Positions 57,921 through 64,000 of a DNA stretch of 64,000 bases are shown one piece after another. Below the pieces are notes generated by a model, which did no database searches, was not told the origin of the DNA, and saw nothing but the letters and a program-made list of their open reading frames with translations. The position numbers were made by a program, and so were the translations under genes. Location of the stretch: positions 1,674,001 through 1,738,000 of the forward strand of contig NZ_JBHRYJ010000001.1 of NCBI RefSeq assembly GCF_042648965.1, given 5' to 3'. Position 1 is the stretch's first letter. Every line of letters starts with the position of its first letter. Source of the DNA: Ferrovibrio xuzhouensis (GTDB taxonomy: Bacteria > Pseudomonadota > Alphaproteobacteria > Ferrovibrionales > Ferrovibrionaceae).

Positions 57921-58523
57921 AATGATAGCGTCTTTACCATTAGTTGCCAGTCTCTGCTACCGGGTTGTAAATCGTCCGGGGCACAAAGCTGCGGCGATTC
58001 CGGTAACTTATACATTGGTGCAGAGCGGCAAATCCGCAAGACGCGAGAATGGTTTAGGGCTGAGCGACCGTGGCTTGTATTCGCGCCGGGCGTCTAGGCA
58101 ACGGCCCGCGACATAATGTAAATATTCGATAACATGGGCGCCGCCACCAGGGTTGTGGCGGCATCGGAACCGGTCGGCCGGGGTTGCAAGGGTCGACACG
58201 GAATCCGGGGGGAGACATCGGGAGCGGCATTGCTGGGTGAACCCCGCAGCCCTGGCTGCGGGCCTGTTCGGAAGTCCTGATGGTGTCCTGCCGCGTCTGT
58301 CCTGTGCCGCCCGTACCGCTGCCGTGGCGTCATTCCGTCCATAAGACATTCTTATCCGCCGGCATCCGAACTGACGATTGGACGCCGGCCGCTCCGTCAT
58401 GCTGCCATGCCGGCCTGTGCGGCCACCGCACAGCCTGCCTGCCTGCCCCTCATCCCGCCCATCCCTCTTCTGTCCGGCCGGCCCGCTGTGCCGGCCGGTC
58501 CCGCTGATTCAGGAGCCTGTTCC
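57921..58523. other. Non-coding region before the chemoreceptor
   Basis: About 600 bp with no supported gene. It has AT-rich stretches near 57925-57960 and 58115-58135 and a long GC-rich part before the receptor start. Likely it holds the promoters of the divergent XRE and chemoreceptor genes. I see no clear promoter consensus, no tRNA and no repeat of note. Confidence 0.5.
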
Positions 58524-60857
58524 ATGGTGCATGCCGATATCGCCGCCGCCGATGCCGCCTCTGATCCGGTCATCGGCACCGATGCCGACAGTCATGTCGT
58601 GACGGAACATGCGCCGCGCCGCCTGCCACCGGTGCTGGCCTGGTTCGCCGGGCTCGGCATCCGCGTGCGCATCGCCATCGGTTTCGCCGTCGCGCTGGTC
58701 CTGCTGGTGGTGGTGGCGGTGGCCTCGGGCATCGGCATCCAGCGCGGCGATCGCGCCTTCACCAATTACGATGCGATCTCCGAGAACGGCCGCCGCATCC
58801 AGCAGTTCGAGCGCGACATCGTCGACCTGCGGCGCAACCTGCTGCTCTACATCGAGCGCGACAATCCGCGTGGCCTGCTGGCGACCCGTCATCTGGAACC
58901 CGACCTGCGCGAGACGCTGAAGGCGGCGACCGAAGCGGAGGGCGACAGTGCGCGTCATGCCCTGATGGAGCAGATCCAGCCTTTGCTCGATCGCACCTTC
59001 ACCAACCTCGCCAAGGCCATCGAGGCGCGCAACAAGATGAAGGCGATCAACGGCAGCCAGCTCGACGTCTATGGTCCCAAGGCGCATGAAGAGCTGCTGC
59101 AGCTGATCCGCACGGCGATGCGCAGCAACGACATGGCCACCGCCACCGAGGCCGGCCTGGTACTCGATGCCTTCGCCGATATCCGGCTCGCCGCCACCCG
59201 CTTCATCGGCCAGGGCGAGATGAGCATGGCCAACGAGGCGCGCGGCAAGGTGAAGACCTTCGTCGACCTGATCGACACGCTGAAAAGCTCGCTCGACAAG
59301 CCGGCGCTGGTGCAGTCGGCCGAGGATGCCGAGAAATTCGCCCGCCTCTACGAGACCGGCATCATCGACGCCGCCAATGCGGCGCAGGACATGAACACCC
59401 TGATCTACCAGACCATGGAAGACGACATCGCCAAGATCGCCGACCTCACCCAGCAGGTGAAGGTGAGCGAACTGGCGCAGCTCAAGGCCGAGCAGTCCGG
59501 TGCGGCGCTGGCCTTCCGCGCCACCTTCATCACTGTCGCCGTGCTGTCGGTGGCGGCGCTGGTGCTCGGCCTGCTGTTTGCCCTGCTGATCGGTCGCGGC
59601 ATCGCCAACCCGATCGCGGCCCTGACCGAGGCGATGACCGTGCTGGCCGGCGGCGACTACGGCGCTGCGGTGCCGGGCCTCGACCGCCGCGACGAGATCG
59701 GCCGCATGGCCAGTGCCGTGCAGGTGTTCAGGCAGAACGGCACCGAGAACGAAAAACTCCGCCAGGATGTCGAGAGCGAGCGACAGGCGTCCGAGCGGCA
59801 CCGCCAGGCGCAGGATGCCCTGCTCGACCGCGCGGTCGGCGAGATCGTCGCCGCCGCCGCCGCCGGCGACCTCGCCCAGCGCATCGACACGGCATCACTC
59901 GATGGCGTTGCCGGCAAGATCGGCAGCGGCGTCAACCGCCTGCTCGATGCGGTGGCCGGTGCGGTCGACGAGGTCGGCCGCGTGCTGGCCGGGCTGGCCG
60001 AAGGCGACCTGACCCGCCGTGTCGCCGGCGAGTATGCCGGCGTCTTCGCCCGGCTGAAGGAGGACGTCAACAGCGCCAGCACCACGCTGGCCGAGGCGAT
60101 GCAGCGCATTGCCGAGAGCGCCAATACCGTGCGCGCCGCCGCCGGCGAGATTTCCACCGGCAGCCAGGATCTGGCCAGTCGCACCGAAAGCCAGGCGGCG
60201 ACGCTGGAACAGACCGCGGCCGCGATGCACGAGGTCACGATGACGGTGAAGCAGAATGCCGACAACGCCCAGGCCGCCAACCAGCTCGCCACCGCGGCGC
60301 GCGATACCGCCGATCGCGGTGGTTCGGTGGTGGCCGAGGCGGTCCGTGCGGTGACCCGCATCGAGGAGAGCGCGCAGAAGATCGCCGACATCGTGTCGCT
60401 GATCGACGAGATCGCCTTCCAGACCAACCTGCTGGCCCTGAATGCCAGCGTCGAGGCGGCCCGCGCGGGCGAAGCGGGGAAGGGCTTTGCCGTGGTGGCG
60501 CAGGAAGTCCGCGCGCTGGCCCAGCGGTCGGCCAATGCGTCCAAGGACATCAAGGGGCTGATCGCGGAGTCGAATGCCCAGGTGAAGACCGGGGCCCAGC
60601 TGGTCAACCAGACCGGCGCCTCGCTGGTCGAGATCGTCACCGCGGTGAAGAAGGTCTCGGACATCGTCGCCGAGATCGCGGCGGCCTCGGCTGAGCAGTC
60701 GCGCGGCCTTGAGGAGGTCAACGGCGCCGTGGTCAACATGGACGAGATGACCCAGCGCAACGGCGCGCTGGTCGAGCAGACCTCGGCCTCGGCCCAGGCG
60801 CTGTCCGAGCAGGCCGAGGAGCTCGCCGGCCTGCTCGGCCGCTTCCGGGTCGCCTGA
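58524..60857 (+). CDS. Methyl-accepting chemotaxis protein
   Basis: A 777-residue inner-membrane receptor. TM1 is at about 47-70, followed by a periplasmic helical ligand domain of the four-helix type (about 75-335). TM2 lies near residues 340-362 (FITVAVLSVAALVLGLLFALLIG), then a HAMP domain (RGIANPIAALTEAMTVLAGGDY) and a second HAMP-like segment. The signalling hairpin has the tip EIAFQTNLLALNASVEAARAGE. No che genes are adjacent. The start at 58524 follows a CAGGAG site; an upstream in-frame ATG is less likely. The ligand is unknown. Confidence 0.95.
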   Translation: MVHADIAAADAASDPVIGTDADSHVVTEHAPRRLPPVLAWFAGLGIRVRIAIGFAVALVLLVVVAVASGIGIQRGDRAFTNYDAISENGRRIQQFERDIVDLRRNLLLYIERDNPRGLLATRHLEPDLRETLKAATEAEGDSARHALMEQIQPLLDRTFTNLAKAIEARNKMKAINGSQLDVYGPKAHEELLQLIRTAMRSNDMATATEAGLVLDAFADIRLAATRFIGQGEMSMANEARGKVKTFVDLIDTLKSSLDKPALVQSAEDAEKFARLYETGIIDAANAAQDMNTLIYQTMEDDIAKIADLTQQVKVSELAQLKAEQSGAALAFRATFITVAVLSVAALVLGLLFALLIGRGIANPIAALTEAMTVLAGGDYGAAVPGLDRRDEIGRMASAVQVFRQNGTENEKLRQDVESERQASERHRQAQDALLDRAVGEIVAAAAAGDLAQRIDTASLDGVAGKIGSGVNRLLDAVAGAVDEVGRVLAGLAEGDLTRRVAGEYAGVFARLKEDVNSASTTLAEAMQRIAESANTVRAAAGEISTGSQDLASRTESQAATLEQTAAAMHEVTMTVKQNADNAQAANQLATAARDTADRGGSVVAEAVRAVTRIEESAQKIADIVSLIDEIAFQTNLLALNASVEAARAGEAGKGFAVVAQEVRALAQRSANASKDIKGLIAESNAQVKTGAQLVNQTGASLVEIVTAVKKVSDIVAEIAAASAEQSRGLEEVNGAVVNMDEMTQRNGALVEQTSASAQALSEQAEELAGLLGRFRVA

Positions 60858-61247
60858 TCGCCCCTGGCCTCTCGCCCGGCGCCGGCCTTCCCCTTTTTCC
60901 CGTGAACCGGTTGCATATCCCGGAGCCGCGTTCCATTTTGACCCCCATGACGCATACAAGGGTATCTCCGCAACTGATCATAAAAGAGGAATCTTTTTTG
61001 ATTTCTACTCGCCAAAAAAGAGTAATGCCGCTAGTATGGACTCGTAGAACGAGTCCGATGGCCTGTAATTAAAGGGATTTTTGCTGCTTCAGGCTGTGGA
61101 CGAGGCAGGACGTTCTGTACGCCGACCACCCGAGAGCCGAAACTGGGCGATGGTGATGCGAGGAAACTTTTCCGGCAGGTTTGAGCAGGCGGCGGCGGCC
61201 TTCGCCCCGGCTGTTTCGCTGCGCGTGGCGTGACCGGAGCCGATGAA
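60858..61247. other. Non-coding region with perfect hairpin
   Basis: About 390 bp between the chemoreceptor and the next gene. It is AT-rich at 60970-61030. A perfect 7-bp hairpin GGACTCG (61038-61044) / CGAGTCC (61050-61056) with a TAGAA loop sits at its middle. No T-run follows immediately, so a classical terminator is not clear. A small RNA or regulator site is possible but unproven. Confidence 0.45.
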
Positions 61248-61727
61248 ATGGCAGATCGGCTCAATCGCGCCCTCATCCTGTTGCAACCGGCACCCTTACC
61301 GGTTGATCTGATCGACAACCCATACCGCACGGACCAGTGGCTCAGCATCGTCAACACCCTGCACCAGGCGGTGCTGGTGCTGCTGGTCGATGCCGCCTCG
61401 GGCGCGCTTCCGGCGGCCCGGGCCCCGGAAAGCCGCGGCGACCAGCTGATGCGGCGCTTCCGCCGCCTGACCGACGGCCTGCCGGTGGCCTGCCTCAGCG
61501 GCGTGCCGCCGGTGGCCAAGCTCGGCCTGCTGCGGCCGCTGCTGGCCGATCTCGAGGCGCGCGTCCGTCGCATCGCCGAACAGAACAGCCTCGAGGCCGG
61601 CGCCATCGAGGCCCGGCTGCGCCAGTACCGTACCGCGCTCGGCATCATGGCGGCCCGGCTGGCTTCGGCCGAGCCGCTGCCGGCCGAAGCCGGCCTGCGG
61701 CAGCCCCGGGTGGTGCCCGGCCACTGA
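61248..61727 (+). CDS. Helical hypothetical protein
   Basis: A 159-residue mostly helical protein: ADRLNRALILLQPAPLPVDLIDNPYRTDQWLSIVNTLHQAVLVLLV (about 2-47), then a basic segment, and a coiled-coil-like ADLEARVRRIAEQNSLEAGAIEARLRQY (about 104-131). No family is recognised; a flagellar-chaperone-like fold could be considered but I have no motif for it. A GGAG site suggests the ATG at 61248 rather than the GTG at 61230. Its stop sits in a tandem duplication. Confidence 0.6.
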   Translation: MADRLNRALILLQPAPLPVDLIDNPYRTDQWLSIVNTLHQAVLVLLVDAASGALPAARAPESRGDQLMRRFRRLTDGLPVACLSGVPPVAKLGLLRPLLADLEARVRRIAEQNSLEAGAIEARLRQYRTALGIMAARLASAEPLPAEAGLRQPRVVPGH

Positions 61728-61742
61728 AGCCCGGTCACTGAG
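61715..61742 (+). repeat. 14-bp tandem duplication at a stop codon
   Basis: GCCCGGCCACTGAA (61715-61728) is followed by GCCCGGTCACTGAG (61729-61742), 12 of 14 identical. The first holds the stop TGA (61725-61727) of the hypothetical gene and the second repeats it. Confidence 0.85.
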
Positions 61743-61882
61743 CCGGCCGACCGCGCCCGGCCGGGCCTGCAACCTGCCTAGCCTCGCCCGCCGGTTCCTG
61801 CTATACCGCGCGCGGACCGGTTCCCGGGCCGGCCCGCAGGCCGGGCCACAGGAGGCCGGCCCGTGCTGGAAGGAGACCGTCG

Positions 61883-62476
61883 ATGGCCGCACGTAAGGCC
61901 AGTGTTGCCCGGAAAACCAAGGAAACCGATATTACCGTCAGCGTGAATGTCGACGGCACCGGCAGCTACAAGGTGGCGACCGGGGTGGGCTTCCTCGACC
62001 ATATGCTCGAGACCTTCTCGCGGCACAGCCTGATCGACCTCGAGGTCCAGGCCAAGGGCGACATCCATATCGACTATCATCACCTGACCGAGGATACCGG
62101 CATCGTCATCGGCGAGGCGGTGGCCAAGGCGCTCGGCGACCGCGCCGGCATCCTGCGCTATGGCGATGCGCTGATCCCGATGGACGAGGCGCTGACCCGC
62201 GTCGCGCTCGACATCTCGAACCGCCCCTACCTGATCTGGAAGGTGGCGTTCAGCCGGCCGAAGCTCGGCGAGATGGATACCGAGCTGTTCAAGGAATGGT
62301 TCCAGGCGTTTGCCCAGAATGCCGGCATCACCCTGCATGTCGAGAACCTGTACGGCGAGAACAACCACCATATCGTCGAGACCTGCTACAAGGGTCTCGC
62401 CCGGGCGCTGCGACACGCCTGCACCGTCGATGCGCGCAGCCCGCAGGCTGTGCCGTCGACCAAAGGCTCGCTGTAA
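61883..62476 (+). CDS. hisB: Imidazoleglycerol-phosphate dehydratase
   Basis: A 197-residue enzyme of the monofunctional type that forms imidazole acetol phosphate in histidine synthesis. GVGFLDHMLETFSRHSLIDL, DYHHLTEDTG and FFKEWFQ-like residues (here FKEWFQAFAQ) carry the manganese-binding His and Glu. NNHHIVETCYKGLARALRHA is the second metal motif. It starts the his cluster here, with an AAGGAGA ribosome binding site. Confidence 0.95.
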   Translation: MAARKASVARKTKETDITVSVNVDGTGSYKVATGVGFLDHMLETFSRHSLIDLEVQAKGDIHIDYHHLTEDTGIVIGEAVAKALGDRAGILRYGDALIPMDEALTRVALDISNRPYLIWKVAFSRPKLGEMDTELFKEWFQAFAQNAGITLHVENLYGENNHHIVETCYKGLARALRHACTVDARSPQAVPSTKGSL

Positions 62477-62485
62477 GGGGCTTTC

Positions 62486-62941
62486 ATGCGCTTTTTCACA
62501 TTGCATGAGCGCCCCGGCAACGGCGGCGATGTGATCGCCGTGGCCTCGGGATTCTCCTGGGCCGCGGCGCTGGTTCCCCTGCTGTGGCTGCTGTGGCACC
62601 GGCTGTGGCTCGGCCTCGCCGGGTATGTCGTCTTCAGCGTTGCGCTCGGCCTGGTCACCGAGTTCGGCGGCATCGCCGACCCGGCCGCCGCGCTGATCGC
62701 CCTGGCCGTCGGCTTCCTGATCGGCTGCATGGCCGCCGATTTCCGCCGCTGGACGCTTGCCCGCCGCGGCTGGCGGCTGGCCGGCGTGGTGCTGGCCGGC
62801 TCCGCCGCCGAGGCCGAGGCCCGCTGGTTGCACGCGCCGGAAAACCGGAGGGCCGCAACCGCGCGCCCGGCCGGTGCACAGCCGTCGCCCGCCGCGGCCC
62901 GGCCCGGCCCGGCCGACAGCGCCTTCCCGAGGCTGGTGTAA
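62486..62941 (+). CDS. DUF2628 membrane protein
   Basis: A 151-residue protein matching DUF2628: FTLHERPGNGGDVIAVASGFSWAAALVPLLWLLWHRLWLGL at the start, two hydrophobic segments (about 25-60 and 62-80), then a helical FRRWTLARRGWRLAGVVLAGSAAEAEARWL block. The C-terminal tail is Ala/Pro-rich. Function is unknown. It commonly lies between hisB and hisH in alphaproteobacteria, as here (9 bp after hisB). Confidence 0.88.
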   Translation: MRFFTLHERPGNGGDVIAVASGFSWAAALVPLLWLLWHRLWLGLAGYVVFSVALGLVTEFGGIADPAAALIALAVGFLIGCMAADFRRWTLARRGWRLAGVVLAGSAAEAEARWLHAPENRRAATARPAGAQPSPAAARPGPADSAFPRLV

Positions 62942-62942
62942 G

Positions 62943-63587
62943 ATGAAGCTCGCCCTGATCGATTACGGCTCCGGCAACCTGCGCTCCGCCGCCAAGGCGC
63001 TCCAGCGGGCCGCCGCCGAGGATGGCATCGCGCTGGACCTGGCGGTGACCAGCAATATCGCCGATGTGCATGCGGCCGACCGCATCGTGCTGCCCGGCGT
63101 CGGCGCCTTCGCCGACTGCTATCGCGGCCTTAGCCAACTCGACGGCATGATCGAGACGCTAAACGATGAAGTTCTGCGCAAAGCCAAGCCGTTCTTAGGC
63201 ATCTGCGTCGGCATGCAGCTGATGGCGACCGTCGGCCGCGAGCATGGCGAACACAGGGGACTGGGCTGGATCGACGGCGCGGTGGAGCTGCTGCAGCCGT
63301 CTGATCCGGCGCTGAAAATCCCCCATATGGGCTGGAACCAGCTACGCCTGCTGCAGCCGCAGCACCCGGTGCTGGCCGGCCTGAAAGACGGCGACCATGC
63401 CTATTTCGTGCACAGCTACCACCTGAAGCCGGCGGATCGCGGCGTGATCCTTGCAGAGGCCGACTATGGCGGCCCGGTGGTCGCCGCCGTGGGCCGCGCC
63501 AATATGGTCGGTACCCAGTTCCATCCGGAAAAAAGCCAGGCGACCGGTCTGCGGCTGCTGGCCAATTTCCTGCGCTGGACACCTTAG
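62943..63587 (+). CDS. hisH: Imidazole glycerol phosphate synthase subunit HisH
   Basis: A 214-residue glutamine amidotransferase that supplies ammonia to HisF. The catalytic triad is Cys88 (LGICVGMQ) and a His/Glu pair in FHPEKSQ. LIDYGSGNLRS and LPGVGAFADCYRGL are signature segments, with PHMGWNQL later. It begins one base after the DUF2628 stop codon (TAAGATG). HisF lies outside the window. Confidence 0.96.
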   Translation: MKLALIDYGSGNLRSAAKALQRAAAEDGIALDLAVTSNIADVHAADRIVLPGVGAFADCYRGLSQLDGMIETLNDEVLRKAKPFLGICVGMQLMATVGREHGEHRGLGWIDGAVELLQPSDPALKIPHMGWNQLRLLQPQHPVLAGLKDGDHAYFVHSYHLKPADRGVILAEADYGGPVVAAVGRANMVGTQFHPEKSQATGLRLLANFLRWTP

Positions 63588-63596
63588 GGAAGCGTC

Positions 63597-64000
63597 ATGA
63601 CGATCAAGGTCAAGGACATCACCCCCAATGCCGTGGTCGAGAAGGTCGCCGCGCTCAGCGACGACGAGCTCGACGAGCTGTGCGAGGCCGCCGAGAAGGC
63701 GATCCTCGACGGCAATGGCTTCGGCTGGCTGACGCCGCCGCCGCGCCGCGTGCTGGAAAGCTACTGGCGCGGCGTGCTGCTGATGCCGCAGCGCGACCTC
63801 TTCGTTGCCCGGCTCGACGGCGCCATCGTCGGCTCGACCCAGCTGCTGCGACCGCCGCCGAACAACGAGGCGCAGGCCCATGCCGCGCAGCTCACCACCT
63901 TTTTCATCGCGCCCTGGGCGCGCGGCCATGGCCTCGCCCGCGGTTTGCTGAAGGCCGTCGAAGAGACCGGCCGCGCGGCGGGCTTCCAGCAGATCGATCT
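63597..64000 (+). CDS. GNAT acetyltransferase, N-terminal part
   Basis: 134 complete codons are visible before the right edge. The protein starts MTIKVKDITP and has a helical segment DELDELCEAAEKAILDG. The GNAT core LTTFFIAPWARGHGLARGLLKAVEETGRAAGF carries the acetyl-CoA loop. It follows hisH by 9 bp. An acetyltransferase here, between hisH and hisA, is common in alphaproteobacteria; its substrate is unknown. The gene is incomplete at the edge, not by mutation. Confidence 0.9.
   Translation, partial: MTIKVKDITPNAVVEKVAALSDDELDELCEAAEKAILDGNGFGWLTPPPRRVLESYWRGVLLMPQRDLFVARLDGAIVGSTQLLRPPPNNEAQAHAAQLTTFFIAPWARGHGLARGLLKAVEETGRAAGFQQID

Noticed and set aside
58008..58400. 130-residue minus-strand open frame upstream of the chemoreceptor
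   Set aside because: Arg-rich shadow-like translation with no motif and no ribosome binding site; left as non-coding.

Overview
The window is GC-rich chromosomal DNA from an alphaproteobacterium, most likely in or near the Rhodospirillales. Three things point there: single-domain PAS_5-type proteins in three copies, a Tim44-like TimA gene beside mltA, and the gene order hemE / ppsR-type regulator / maf / aroE / coaE / dnaQ / secB / timA / mltA. That order is the one known around chromosome origins in alphaproteobacteria such as Caulobacter and Rickettsia. The genus cannot be named from the sequence alone. I see no prophage, insertion sequence or CRISPR array.

Positions 1-25700 (left of the putative origin): the end of egtB followed by egtD (ergothioneine synthesis); a PAS_5 gene; a yhiI-rbbA-yhhJ-type ABC export operon on the minus strand; a DUF2332 gene; an ArsR-AHSA1-small membrane protein operon with a clear operator; a PadR regulator with DUF3861; a divergent SDR/LysR pair; panC; tRNA-Leu(UAA); a class III nucleotide cyclase; DJ-1/PfpI and ArsC-type proteins; an RND efflux pair without an outer-membrane channel; an EamA exporter; two very small genes with strong ribosome binding sites; hemJ and hemH; and two small exported proteins.

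Positions 25700-34811 (origin region): hemE on the minus strand and ppsR on the plus strand diverge from a non-coding stretch that contains an AT-rich patch and several near-consensus DnaA boxes. I read this as the chromosomal replication origin. To the right are ppsR, maf, aroE, a VapBC-type toxin-antitoxin pair, coaE, dnaQ, a PAS_5 gene, secB, timA and mltA.

Positions 34812-43340: about 8 kb lie between mltA and smr, which in my recollection are usually close. The stretch holds a TetR-EamA pair with matching operators, a third PAS_5 gene, GNAT, DUF1127, LysR and a beta-lactamase-fold hydrolase. It ends with lutABC (lactate oxidation), whose last gene overlaps smr.

Positions 43341-64000: a DUF2817 peptidase-like gene, a lone solute-binding protein divergent from an XRE regulator, a phospholipase D-VTT fusion coupled to an EEP-family hydrolase, an SDR, a TonB-dependent receptor with a PepSY membrane protein (iron uptake), hslVU, two convergent unknown genes, an XRE regulator, a chemoreceptor, an unknown helical protein, and the start of the histidine operon (hisB, DUF2628, hisH, GNAT).

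The most unusual pattern is a set of short imperfect tandem duplications (14-17 bp) at gene junctions. At maf and at the EEP gene the duplication creates a 5-6 codon micro-ORF linking two ATGA stop/start overlaps. At coaE it is in frame and yields a repeated MMPAR N-terminus. At a GNAT gene and an unknown gene it doubles the stop codon.
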